From Folioceros fuciformis (lineage: Eukaryota > Anthocerotophyta > Anthocerotopsida > Anthocerotales), in NCBI GenBank assembly GCA_049999805.1, contig JBNGIO010006230.1, forward strand, positions 122,298 through 186,297: 64,000 nucleotides of DNA, given 5' to 3'. Shown here one piece after another: positions 10,847 through 22,281 of the stretch. A model generated the notes under the pieces. The model was not told the DNA's origin. It saw only the letters and a list, made by a program, of their open reading frames with translations, and did not search any database. Each line of letters starts with the position of its first letter. Position 1 is the stretch's first letter. The translations under genes and the position numbers were made by a program.

Positions 10847-13085
10847 TTACGCCACCAGATTGAACCCAGGGGTCAGCATGTGATTTGGAGAAGAAACCCC
10901 AAGGTGAGCAAAATGTCTAGATTGTAGATCCATAAAGGCAAGTTCTTGTTGAGTCAGCTCCACAGACAGCCTTGCAACACTCTCTTCCAGCGAGTTCGCC
11001 TGCACGAAGTTATTATCAGGAGATCAACGAACATGAGGTCTCTTGCATTCCCGACCACAGCTGAAAAGAAGCACACTCTTGGACTGCACGAGACGTTAAG
11101 GATGGCTTGAGACTGACCTTTTTCTGTGTCATGTCTAGAAGCTGCAAAGCCTCCCTCTCTCTTGCTTCGGCCATCTGCAAAGCCAAAGCAAGCTCTTCAC
11201 ATTTCGACACAAGCCTCCCATACCTGGGGCTCACTGCCTCAGCTTTTGAGGTCTTTGTCTTATTGGAGGGTGGAGGGTGGTGGGCAGTATCCTGTTGCGG
11301 AGGTGGTGAGTGCTCTGTCGCATGAATGCTCGGTGAAAGAGGAAGAGATCCCACCAGCACATCTCCATCCATAGCTCCATCAACAGCTCCCACCATGGCT
11401 CCATCAACAGCTCCCTCCATGGCTCCATCAACAGCTCCCTCCATGGCTCCATCAACAGCTCCATCCATGGCTAAATCTCTTCGAAACGAAGTATATGCAC
11501 CGGTGGACTGGCATTCCTGAGGCTTAGGCAACCTTTGCTTCACCTTGGGAGTATCATCCCTAGCCTCCAACACAATATCTCGAGGTGATAAGCATGAATC
11601 TTCATGAGGGCTCCCATTGCTGCCGACTAATTGGGGAGACTTGGGATGCAGAGGTGGTGACAATGGATATTCTGGCGTGGTGGCATTTCCAGAGTTTTGT
11701 CTTTGATCTTCAGACTTCTCCCTGGAGAGAGCATCATGAAAGCCGCCATGATAATTGCTGTCCAGATGAAACCCTTCCAGCACCAAATAATCCTCCTCCG
11801 CCCTTTCGTCGTCGTCGTCGTCCTCGTCATCATGGTCCTCATCAACCCTAGGCAAGTGATCTCCCGCTCCTCCTGAGGAGGCAAGATCCAACTGGCCAGA
11901 ATGGCTTCTAACCAACGTTTCAGCCGTGGCCAATCCCTCTCCTTCTTCAAAGAGCTGAGGAACATAGTCAGGTCTCAAAAGATCGTTAGCGTGACAGATG
12001 GTGAAAAGGCTAGTTTCTGGCTCCGATGGCGTAAGACGAACAAGCTCCTGAGAGGACCTGTTAGAGGATTTGACCTCAAGTTCTACCCACGTTTCAGGCT
12101 CAAGAATGGGGAAGGATGCCACAGGCAGAGGGGAGCCTGAGATTCGCTGAAGCGTAAGCTCCACTAGCCCTACGGAGCCAGACGGTGAAGTGAGAGGAGG
12201 CAACGCATGACCATTGGAGTGGAGCTCAAATACTGCCTGCATATCGCCTGACACGCAGTAGTCTGGAGAAGCAAACGGGGAGGCAGAGTAAATTACATCA
12301 GCCTCCCTAGCTGCACCTTTCACAGAAAAGGTGGATGTCAAGAGCTGAGCAAAAGGCACCTCGGGCGAGAAGGAGGCCGTGGTAGCCTGTCCAGGCTCAG
12401 GGGGTGGTGTGACAGGAGCAGTGGAAGACGCCGTGGTGCCGTCAGACTGCGGCAAGACTGTGGCGTTGACAGCAAAGGAAGATGTCAAGAGCTGGGCAAA
12501 CGGCACCTCCGGTGAGGAGGGGGTGGTAGCCTGCGCAAGCTCAGGAGGAGGTGTGAAAGGGGCAGTGGAGGAAGCTGTGGTAGTATCAGACTGCTGCCGG
12601 ACTGGACCCTTGACATTCAGCGAGGACGTCAAGAGCTGAGCAAAGGGCACTTCGGGGGAGGAAGGTGTAGTGATGTGGTGGGCAAGCTCAGGAGGAGGCG
12701 TGAAGGGTGCTGTAGAGGGAGCAGTGGTGAAGGTAGAGAAGACAGGCGGGGTGACAAGGGCAGTCTCGTGGGCGTACGGGCCAGTCTGAAACATCATGGC
12801 CGTGGTTTCCACCTGCCGGGTTACATGCAGGGAGGGTGACTGAGCAGAGGAATGTACAGCCGAATTCTGAAAGGAAGCAGGAGAAGAGGGAGGAGCCAGC
12901 AAGGAAGGGGAGAGAGTGGGAGCAGCACCCGGCGCCGGCTGGCGCGCCCCAACCCAGGCCTGCGAGGAAGACGCGGCACCATCAGCCATCCGCGCTGCCG
13001 GCACGATCCTCCTTCCCCCCTTCCTGGGTTTCAGGCAAGCGAAACCACTCCAGCACCCCATCTGGCGCCTCTGCAATACAGCCAC
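10847..13085 (-). CDS. Plant Pro/Ser-rich protein with triplicated SPEVPFAQLL module
   Basis: Member of the plant family annotated as hydroxyproline-rich glycoprotein-like (At5g52430/At4g25620 type), of unknown molecular function. The main exon (11118-13085) starts with CWSGFACLKPRKGGRRIVPA, then TGPYAHETALVTPPVFSTF, the family's signature. The following module (STAPFTPPPEL...TTPSSPEVPFAQLL) occurs three times in tandem. The middle carries an acidic run (DEDHDDEDDDDDERAEED) and a DGAMEGAV minisatellite-encoded repeat. A second exon (10847-10999) joins in phase 0 and gives a coiled-coil-like C-terminus (ANSLEESVARLSVELTQQEL). I see no signal peptide, so true hydroxyproline glycosylation is doubtful. 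The 5' end is uncertain: the 13142-13241 gap lies just upstream and an extra 5' exon may be missing. Confidence 0.8.
11375..11475. repeat. 24-bp coding minisatellite in the Pro/Ser-rich gene
   Basis: About four copies of a 24-bp unit (plus-strand core CAACAGCTCCCTCCATGGCT). On the minus strand they encode alternating DGAV/DGAM/EGAV steps. The unit length is a multiple of three, so copy-number change keeps the frame. Confidence 0.85.
12340..12745 (-). repeat. Three tandem copies of a coding module of about 130 bp
   Basis: Three related copies encode a TAPFTPPPEL, TTPSSPEVPFAQLLTSS module followed by a variable 15-20 residue spacer. Copies differ at several positions, so the duplication is not recent. 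Plant relatives I remember have a single copy. Confidence 0.8.
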
Positions 13086-14690
13086 CAGGCCAACACATCA
13101 CAGACGTGCCTCAACTCAACCCCAGTGCCCCGTCCCCAGGCNNNNNNNNNNNNNNNNNNNNNNNNNNNNNNNNNNNNNNNNNNNNNNNNNNNNNNNNNNN
13201 NNNNNNNNNNNNNNNNNNNNNNNNNNNNNNNNNNNNNNNNNCGCATACTAAAAAGCCACACCCCTGCAGCACCAGCCCCGCCTACCGCAGATTCAGCTTC
13301 GCGAGATGAGAGACCGGCCGCGCCGACATGCATGCAACTCCCTACTCCTGCTCCTGCTCCTGCGCCTGCTCCGACATGGCAGCCAGCAAGCCTTAACCAG
13401 CAACAACGTTTAGTATCATCCCGCCATACCCTGGCCCGTACCCTGCGTGCCTCGATCCGCCGCCGCGGCCTTAGCTCGGCGACAGGAAGTAACTCACCAC
13501 ACTCCAGCTCCCCGCCATCCCGGCTCCCGTGCCCTTAGGTCTCCCGGGGGAGAGCAACCCCCCGCTCTGACGCCACATTCCCTCGTCCTCTCCTGCCCCA
13601 CAGGATTCCACCTCTCCGTACCTCCCCTCCCCTTCGCTTCCCTCACCGGATCGGGCCCCCGGGGGCTCACTCCCCCATCCCTACCCCTCCGCAAATCCTC
13701 CCCGCAGCAGGCCCGCCATCTCAGGCCGGCGCACAATTCCTCCGCCCCTCCACCATGCCCCGGCCAAGCGGCGCTACAGCTCCCGCCTCCAGTCAGTCCC
13801 GAACCGCCGGAGCGCCGCTCCCGCAAGCAAGAACGGGCACGGCAGCCCCCGCATCCGGGCCCCTACAATCCGAGCACGCCTTCCCCTTCCTGCACCCCGT
13901 GCTGCGGAAAGAAAAATCTGCAATGCGTGCGAGTCAGCGAAGCCCGGGCCCGACGCCGGACTCCGGGCGCGGGAGCGAGACCGGACTAAAGGCGATGGCA
14001 GGCAGTCCGAATGCCGGCTGGCAAACCAGGATCCCCGTTCCCTGCCTCACTCTGTTCACCTCTGCTGTGCCCTGCTCTACTCTACTCTTCTCTTCTCACA
14101 CTGCCCCAGCCCCGGCTCCCGAGTCCTCGCCCCTGCTGCAGCTCCGCCCCAGTCCTCCTCCTGCTGCTCCCCAGCTGCCGCTGTGTAACAACAAGGCGCA
14201 AGGCTGCAAGTGTTGCTTTTGTCTGTCTGTCTGTCTGTCTGTCACGCTCCTGCCGCCGCTGGCCGCTTGTACACATTACGGGCGGCGCAACTGGCGATTT
14301 CCGTTTACACCGTTTCGCCGCGCTGCCGCCGCCCGCGCCCACGGGTGGATTGCGATCTCTGCTACATTGTAAGTATGTATTTCTCTCTTCGCACGCCCGG
14401 GCAGCGCAGAGAGCAGAGAGCAGAGAGCAGAGCACGCCGGCTTCACCACTGCGTGCCTCCCGCACCGCATTCATTGAACTTTCCTCCGCTCTTCAATGTT
14501 TCTCTCTTCCGCAAAAACCCTTTCCTTGCCTTCCTATCGCCTCGGAAAAAGTGCCTCCACTCCACTTCCCAGGGCCTCGCTCCCAGCCTCTCCTATTTTC
14601 TTATTTATTTATTTATTCATTTAGCTTGCTTCCCCCCTGTACCCCCTTTCCAGCATATCACACATATTCTTAAATTAAAAATTTCATGAA
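13086..14690. other. GC-rich upstream region with assembly gap and microsatellites
   Basis: A gene-free, C- and G-rich stretch upstream of the Pro/Ser-rich gene, interrupted by 100 Ns (13142-13241). It probably holds the promoter and 5' UTR. Short simple repeats are visible: a GTCT run at 14220-14242, an AGAGCAG run at 14405-14432 and a TTTA run near 14600-14622. Open frames here have low-complexity Pro/Arg composition and no domain, so I do not call them genes. Confidence 0.55.
13142..13241. other. Assembly gap (100 N)
   Basis: Exactly 100 Ns, the conventional placeholder for a gap of unknown size. The flanks show no shared sequence, so real bases are probably missing here. Confidence 0.98.
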
Positions 14691-15302
14691 TTTAATAAGA
14701 GGACTTGGATTCAAACACCCGATTCCCATGTGGATATTCTCCTAGGACTTGAGACAAACACATAACACAAGACCTACCTAACCTTTCATTCAAACCTTTC
14801 TCAAAAATATTATTATTATTATACATAAATTAAACTCAAAGTCAATATTCCTTGCTCTTCAGCAACTTTGGAGTCCGGACAAACCATAAGGCCCACAAGC
14901 CATAAAATAATTTCTAAATATCATGCAAATTGATGGAAATATCTTGCATGAAAAAACATAATGACAAGCCTTGGTTCAAGTCTGCAAAATTGGAGTATAG
15001 TATTGAAGTAATGCACAATTTGTGAATTTAGACTCTCTCCAGTGCTTGAGTCTTGTGAAGAATGTCTTGCTTTACAAATCACTATGTTATTTTTTCAAAT
15101 TTGATATCTGGTTGCTGCATTTGGCTTACCATAGCTTCTCTATTCAAGAAAAGAAACACTCACTAGATTGAAAAGGTAGCTTTCAAGTAGGAAAGAAACA
15201 AAGATAAGAAGGATCAAGTCACATAAGTAACATAGTTTGTGGAGTTTTCTTGATTATACATTCTTGTATTGTGATTTGATGTTTTGATGAGGGAGGTACT
15301 TT
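14691..15302. other. AT-rich island, left part, no gene seen
   Basis: Base composition changes sharply from GC-rich to AT-rich here. No coding frame or repeat could be supported until the FPF1-like frame. On the minus strand this is the 3' side of that gene and may include its 3' UTR. Confidence 0.5.
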
Positions 15303-15671
15303 TTATGCTTCTCTAGACCTTGGGATGTTTGGAATCTTATTCTTTCGAAGCTCATTGACATCTTGCACTTCAAATGCAGTACGAGTTTGCACAACAATAT
15401 GATACAAGTTAATTATGCTGAATTTTTCAAATTCTGTTGGTAGTTTTATGATGTACTCTGACACTCCACCAGCACCCAGGTGGTAGTAGATTCTGACACC
15501 GGGTTTCCTATCAGCCTTCTTCTCCCATCCCAAGACGAAAAGCTTACTTTCTAAGGCATCGTAGTTGGTGATAACCTCCTTTGTGGCTCGGAACAAGAGG
15601 CATGGCGGTAGCGGTTTCCAAGCAGTTGGTTTTCTATGTTTTTTTACTCTTCTTAATCTTACCTTTTGCAT
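15303..15671 (-). CDS. Flowering-promoting factor 1-like small protein
   Basis: A 122-codon frame similar to the FPF1 family, small plant proteins linked to flowering time and growth in angiosperms but without known enzymatic activity. The conserved region is clear: KEVITNYDALESKLFVLGWE, then SEYIIKLPTEFEKFSIINLY and HIVVQTRTAFEVQDV, in the family's order and spacing. The usual VWVFKNGV-type N-terminus is absent and replaced by a basic stretch (QKVRLRRVKKHRKPTAWKPL). The frame stays open about 18 codons upstream of the ATG, where a splice acceptor is conceivable, so a first exon may be missing. The gene is AT-rich and sits in an AT-rich island unlike its GC-rich neighbours. Family assignment is fairly secure; whether it is a functional full-length gene is less so. 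Confidence 0.75.
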   Translation of the reverse strand: MQKVRLRRVKKHRKPTAWKPLPPCLLFRATKEVITNYDALESKLFVLGWEKKADRKPGVRIYYHLGAGGVSEYIIKLPTEFEKFSIINLYHIVVQTRTAFEVQDVNELRKNKIPNIPRSREA

Positions 15672-16226
15672 TGTTGTGGTGGAATTGCTGCATGAGTTTT
15701 GTGTAGAGGTTGGAATCTTGTATTACTACAGCCTTCTGGTTGGTGCTTCACGTTTGTGAGATGTACAGATCTTGATTAAGGTTTAGGTTATAGCTTTGAA
15801 AACGCTCGTGTCAGGTAGCACCAATAACCAGACACCTGCCAACGGTACCGGCCTGACCTAATAGGGATGGATGGGTGTGTGTACTGTATGTATGTACCGG
15901 TCTGCCTACCTGTGCAAGCATGTGGCTGTTTGGAAGCGAAACGATTCGGGAAATAAGGTGGTCTGATATCTTGCTGGAAAATTCATGAGTTGGCTAAATA
16001 TGGAAACTGCTGGTGTGGCAACTCCATGTCATGCCTGTGCAGATGTGGCCACAAGGAGTTGCGTTGAGAAGAGTGCTGCAAACGTGCTCGTGCACATGAC
16101 CGGGATCTGGGAAAAAATCAAGGCCTGACAAGGCCTTGTTTCTGCATCGGTTGTTGGTTTCCACGGGCTTGCCCACCTGGGTCCTGCTCCGGCTCCTGGG
16201 CCACTGGTCTTTCGCACGAGGCCACC
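15672..16226. other. Intergenic between FPF1-like gene and WDR35
   Basis: About 550 bases separating two divergently oriented genes; the right half should carry the WDR35 promoter and 5' UTR. Nothing else recognised. Confidence 0.45.
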
Positions 16227-19200
16227 ATGTTTTTGTATCTCAGCAAGAAGATTAGCATGCCCGATGGGCTGAAGGTGAAATGTGTCGCGTGGAACTTGGA
16301 GCAGGGCTGGCTGGCGTGTGGTGGAGAACTGGGCCTCCTCAAGGCAATTGCCTTCACTGGATTGCACATGTTGTTTTGGAAGCTCGCTCTGGTCTTGGAT
16401 GTGAGGTGATGTGATGTGATGTGATGTGATGTGATGTGATGTGATGTGATGTGATGTGATGTAATGTGATGTGATGTGAGGTGATGTAATGTGATGTGAT
16501 GTGAGGTGATGTAATGTGATGTGATGTGATGTGATGTGATGCGATGTGATGTGCTGTGAGGTGGGGACTTGCACCGGTGAGGCCATTGAGGTTTGGTGTA
16601 TGGTTGGCAGGTTTTGAAGCTCGACTCTGGGCAAGGAGGAGGGGGAGGGGTGGCTGCGAAGGGGGGAGTTATTGTTCCCTTTGTGGCAGCTGCTTCCAAC
16701 CTCTCCATGAACCAGACTTTGGAAGGGCATCACGGGACCGTTCTTGCTGTGAATTGGAATCCTAATTACCGGAAGTTGACGTCTAGTGATGAGAAAGGGC
16801 TCGTCATCGTGTGGGTTCTGCACAAGGTTGGTTGTGAATGTGGTGGATGGGGCTACTGTGGAGGGGTTGTCGAGTGGAGTTCTCATGTTTCGCTGTTTGT
16901 AGGGACTGTGGTTCGAGGAGATGATAAACCATCGGAACAAGAGCGTGGTTCGGGACCTGAGGTGGTCGGGAGATGGACTCAACATCTGCATTGTGTACGA
17001 AGATGGGCAAGTTGTGATTGGGGACGTGGATGGGAACAGAATATGGGGCAAGGAACTGGGTCTTCAATTGTGTTTGGCGGCGTGGTCGCCAGATTCCAGG
17101 ATGCTTCTGTTCTGCTCGCCACAGGTTCTAGTTCTGAACCTTCCGTTGGACAAGATTGGGAGGGAAGCAAGAGTGGGGAGTGGCTCAGTTCCGTTGTGCT
17201 TTTCAGAGAGCTAATGCTGCAGACTTGGATGGAGTGGTGACTCTTGCTTGTGGAAAGGAGCACTCTGCAGATGCGGATACCATGATCTAGTTGCTGGTCG
17301 TGCAGGGAGAATGCCACGTTTATGACAGCAACGGGACTTTTGTTTCACAACTTGCTCTTAGCTTCCCGCCTGAAGAGGAAGCCTGCCCCATCGCTGGCCT
17401 AGACTGGTACTATGGCTCGGACGGTCAAAATATTGATGTGCCAACACTAGCAATCGCTTTGCTTACGGGAAACATTCAGGTGGGTTGCCTGCTCCGTGCG
17501 TAGATGAGTTATTCCAAGCCACCTCTTGATTTCGCAGTGTGAGTAGGGTTCAAAGGAGCCACAGGCTTCTCTTGATGGTCCACAAGAACTTTGGAGTGGT
17601 TGTTGCTGACTTGGATGATGTATTAGCTGATGCGACACGAGCTGGATGAGGAGCCTATCTTGGTAGGTACCAGGATGACTGTATCATCCATCAAATGGAA
17701 TGCAGATGGTGAGGTTCTTGCTGTTCTTGGACTTGAGACAGGCAAAACTGGGGCTGCATCTTGCACAGTGCAGCTTTATTCAAACTTTGGTATCCACATA
17801 AGGACACTTCATGTACCTGGGACTAGAGCAAGGTAGCCGTAGGGACATACTTAAACACTAGATTCATTGTCCAGGTAGCCCCGGCAGTCAACCATTTAAG
17901 GTCTGTCATTTATTGTTCCACATTTCCTAGAGTGGAAAGGAATGAACAGAATGTTCTTGAGACTCTCTATCGCCTTTGCTTCTTGACACTGCGGTTGTGC
18001 ATTCTGCAGTGCTCTGGCGTGGGAGGGTAGCGGGCTGAGGCTGGCTCTTGCAGTTGATGAATTTGTATACCTCGCAAGCATACGGCCAGACTACAAGTGG
18101 GCTTTTTTCGGAGGAAGCACCTGTGTGTACTCCTTCAAGAGAAAGGACCTTGAGGAACACTCTGTCATGTTTTGGGATATTATGACGGGCGAGAGGTAAG
18201 CGTGCTGGGCTGAGAGCATACCCTAGGCACAGTGACATCAAGCTCTCCACGTGCAAGCTGACCTTCAACGGGAAATCCTTCTGGAATAGGTATCTCAAAT
18301 ACGTGAAGCGACTTGTCACAGTCTGTGGTTCAGGAGAATACTGTGCTCTTGCCACAAAGGTAGGCAGGCCTTCCCGATGCTGCTCCTGCGAACTGTGTTG
18401 CCAACGATTGGAGTTGTTGGTGGATGTTGATGTCTTCCTGCTGTTATGGTTGGTGCCAGAGTGGAGAGCCGGAGTCTTATATCTTGATTCTATGCAATGC
18501 TATTGGCAATCCTATTGATTCAAAATACATGCATGTGGAGCCCCTCTTTCTGTGCATGAACTCGGTTAGTACGAGCGTTCTCTTCCAATTGACAACGGTA
18601 GTATCGTAGTCGTTGGCTAACTGGTGCCTTTTTCTCAGACCACTATCTTCGTGTCATCAGAGCATACTGTATTCTGGTGGAAATATGGCAAAGGTCTACA
18701 ACGACTAGCATCAGGCACTCAAGGATTCGGGGCAGAAGCAGACAACGGCTCCTTAGGCAGCTTCCATATCGATGACGAAATGTCCTCCTCGGGCCAGGTA
18801 AAATGTTCACGCTGCATCCTTCGCACAATGCCCGGCTTTCTGTTTCTGGCATATAGTTGAGATTCATCGAGCTGATTTCCTGTTGGCATATCAGAGGGCT
18901 GCAGGCTTTTACGGCGAGGACCAGATTTGTTGTGTGTGTGCAAACGAGAAATATTTGATGGTGGGTCGGGAATCTGGGATTGTTCATCGCTACAGTCTGC
19001 CTGCTCTTGCACTTGAGGCCCAGGATGTTCTGAAATGCAGACCTCAGGGTAATGTTCTCTCTTGCAAACGTGGCGAGTAGTTCCTGGGTGCTGCACGCGC
19101 TCTCAAACATCTTGGTGTGCATTAGTGCAGTTATTCAGCTGAACTGCAATAGTACACGCCTGGCAGTCATCGACATGGATGGTCTTTTGACATTCTACGA

Positions 19201-22200
19201 TATCCACAAATTCGGTCAGGTCTGTTGCTGCCTCTGCACGTGCATGAGCCCTGGACAATGAGGAAGCTCCTGAGCTGATCTTGTGTCTGATTCATGCCGT
19301 ATTAACTACAGGGAGAAGTGGGAAGTAGGGTCCCGGATTTTGAGCGCAAGGCTGTCTGGAACATGAAATGGGCAGGCGACAATCAAGATCTCCTGGCTGT
19401 GATGGAAAAGACCCGAATGTACATACTTAGGGGCACAGAACCAGAGGAACCCGTGTCATGCACAGCGTATCTCTGTAGCTTTCACGGACTTCAAGTAAGA
19501 ATTTCGAAGAACATAGAGCCGTGTCTTTGGAATAGCTCCATCCCAAGTCTGACTTTTCACGCCTCTGTTTTGCTACAGATTCATGCAGTCCAGCTGGATG
19601 AAATAATGGGGGACCCGGAGCAACCAAGCAAAGCCCATGTGTTCAGTTATGAGACCAAGTCTCTAAGGGATACCCTTCAAATTCTTGCAACTGTTGACAT
19701 TGAAGATGCGTATTCATACGTCAGAGAACATTCCCATCCTAAGCTCTGGATGTCGTTGGCTGAGTTTGCACTGGAGAAGCTCAACTTATCCGTTGCCGAG
19801 AAGGTTGACCCTCCACCTTCTCAGCAAGCTTCTGTATTGTTGAGAAGAGAGTGTCTATGTTCTTAGTAAAGTCTCTTGATAGCCTGTGTGTTGAGAACTT
19901 AGACCTGATACATCCACAGGCATTTGTACAATGTCAAAACTACTATGGGATCCAGTTTGTAAAAGGATTGCATATATTCAAAGACCAGAGGGTGCAGAAG
20001 GCTGAGGTGACGAGTATGCTGTCGAGAGTCTTCCGCACTTTCTTGTCCTTGGTTGTAGTCAGACTGCAACGTCGTCAATTTCACTTTGTCATGCACACAT
20101 TGCTTACTTGCTGCTCCCGGTTGCCAGATTTGCGTCTACTTCAAGCGCTTCGACGACGCAGAAAAGATGTTTGTAGAAATGGATAGGATGGATCTGGCCA
20201 TAGATCTGAGGATAAAGCTTGGTGACTGGTTTATGTAAGGGCCCGTTGCCACTAGCGTCTCCATGGGTTCTTGGTTGCTTTCAACAGGGGCACCTCTCTC
20301 TGCAGGCAGCATAACTTGAGTGTATATTGCACAGAGTTGAAAGGCTGATCAACGGACGAACGGGAAATGATGCACTCCGGGAGCTTGCGTGGAACAGAAT
20401 AGGGGATTTTTATGTAGACAGGCAGAATTGGGTGAACGCTGCCAAATACTACGCTCAAGCAAACAACAGTGAGAAACTGGTGGATTGTTTTTACTCTTTG
20501 GAGGACTGGGATGGACTGGAAAAGCTGATGGCTACAATACACGATGGCTCACCCCTTCTGTCGTCGATAGCACAAAAGTTCCTCAGTGTTGGGTTATGCG
20601 AACAGGCGGTTAGACACTGCACAGAAACCCGTCACCTAAGTGCCCTGCGCTTTGCTTGCTGACAGACATCCTTGTGTTCAGGTAGTAGCATTCTGCAGGG
20701 CTGGTAACAGCAAAGCTGCAATAGACTGCTGCATCGGACTGAATCATTGGGATAAAGCTGTGGAGCTTTCCAGGCAGCACAACTGCGAGCAAGCAGTGGA
20801 TGTAGCCATCATGAAGTACGCACTATCTCTCCTGCAAGCGGAGAAGCCACTCCATGCACTGGAGGTCTTCCAGACAGGAAAGAAACATGCACATGCCGCT
20901 GTCGTGCTCAGACAGCTTGCAGAAGATTCCGTGTCTGAGAAGGTGGTTGCCTCCTCTTGGTCAAATTGTATTTGTACGCTTGGATCAGCTCGTCGTGTAT
21001 GAACGAAGTGTTGCATGAGCTACAGAGAAAGCATCTTGGCTCGTGCAGGCAAGCCCAGTGGAGGTGAAGAAGCTGTATGTTTTAGCAGCGTTGGAAATGG
21101 CCAGCCACAACTCGTCTCTAGGCATACAGCCGCAGGTAGTGCTTTCCCCTCGTGAGTACTCCCATGGGTAGTGCAGCAGAGGTTTATGGGGACATTTGGA
21201 TGTTACTTAGGTCATCAATATCAAAGGCGGTCGTCTGCCAGCGACAACCACTCTGACGCTCAAGGGGCTTTTGGATGTAAGTCAGTAGTGTAAGGCTGAA
21301 CCGAAGACAAGGCTAATGCTCAAAGCAAATGTACGACCTGCACGGTTTTAATGCGGAGGCCGTTCATGGGGAATGGATTTTAGGCAATGCTTGACGATGA
21401 TGCGGCAGCTGAATTGAACCAGAAGCCTTTTGAAGACCCTTGGAAGGCAGCAGAGGCTTACCACTTTTGGCTGCAAGCTCACCGAGACATGCATGCAGGC
21501 CACTTCGACCAAGCATTGAAGGTTTGCTGTCTTACCAGAGGTAAATCGTCTGCAATGCAGCATACATCTGATTCCAGCAAGAGCCAACACTCTGGGTGCA
21601 ACAGGCAGCACGGTGGCTCACGGAGTATGAAGACATAGTAGGAGTCGAAGAGACTTATTGCTTGATTGGTCTCACGGCGTTTAAGAGCGAGGTGCATATC
21701 CTCACAAAGTGCAAGCCCATTTCGATGGATACTCCCCGGTAGATAACTTATCTTCCCCCTCATCCTTATTCGCGCAGAAGTACTTGCAGTGCAGCAAGGC
21801 CTTCATCAAACTGGAAGCGCTGGAAGATATCGAGGAGACGAAGAAAAAAGTGTACAAAGACCTAGCATTCTCCATCTTCCGCCAGCACCCGCCGGAGGAC
21901 CCGCAAATGAGCCCCAGAGGAAAGTGTCCAGAGTGCAACGAACCCATTCAGGTGCTGTGGAAGCCTAACCCGCTGGCGCCGTTTTAAGTCCAGCACCTGT
22001 CCTTGAATTGACGTCTGGCATCCGGACATGCGCAGGAATCCGAAAATAAGTGCCCCAACATGAAATGCAGAGCGGCATTTCCGATATGTCAGGAGAGCTG
22101 CATCCCAATCTTGAACGACGAGAGCGTGCAATGCTCCCAATGCAAGCACTTCATTTTGGCCTACAGGGCCAGGACCCGTAAGCACTGTCCTCTATGCCAC

Positions 22201-22251
22201 GCTCTTTTGACACCACAAACCGCCTCCGAAAACCGTCAACTCAGCATCTAG
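16227..22251 (+). CDS. WDR35: WDR35/IFT121 intraflagellar transport A protein, many exons
   Basis: Subunit of the IFT-A complex, which drives retrograde transport and membrane-protein entry in cilia. It starts [20 protein letters not shown], matching the family N-terminus. WD40 repeats follow ([96 protein letters not shown]). Next is the helical TPR-like solenoid ([20 protein letters not shown]; [91 protein letters not shown]). A C-terminal Cys-rich zinc-binding region ends it ([27 protein letters not shown]). More than 20 small exons run through the locus. The first intron appears to use a GC donor. The ORF looks complete with no disabling change. The downstream convergent gene ends about 30 bp away. 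Confidence 0.93.
16390..16562. repeat. GTGAT pentanucleotide microsatellite in WDR35 intron 1
   Basis: Roughly 30 units of GTGAT with scattered variants (GTAAT, GAGGT) inside the first WDR35 intron (16344-16610). On the minus strand it reads as an artefactual His/Thr/Ser/Ile repeat peptide. Confidence 0.92.
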
Positions 22252-22281
22252 AAGACTGAACGCAGCAGAGTCTTGCAAACC

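Noticed and set aside
13447-14673. Several frames of 160-220 codons in the GC-rich region
   Set aside because: Pro/Ser/Arg-rich translations in a C-rich sequence with microsatellites; no domain, and frames on all strands are equally open.
16029-17051. 340-codon minus-strand frame with repeated His/Ile/Thr/Ser peptide
   Set aside because: It is the reverse reading of the GTGAT microsatellite inside WDR35 intron 1 and runs antisense through well-supported WDR35 exons.
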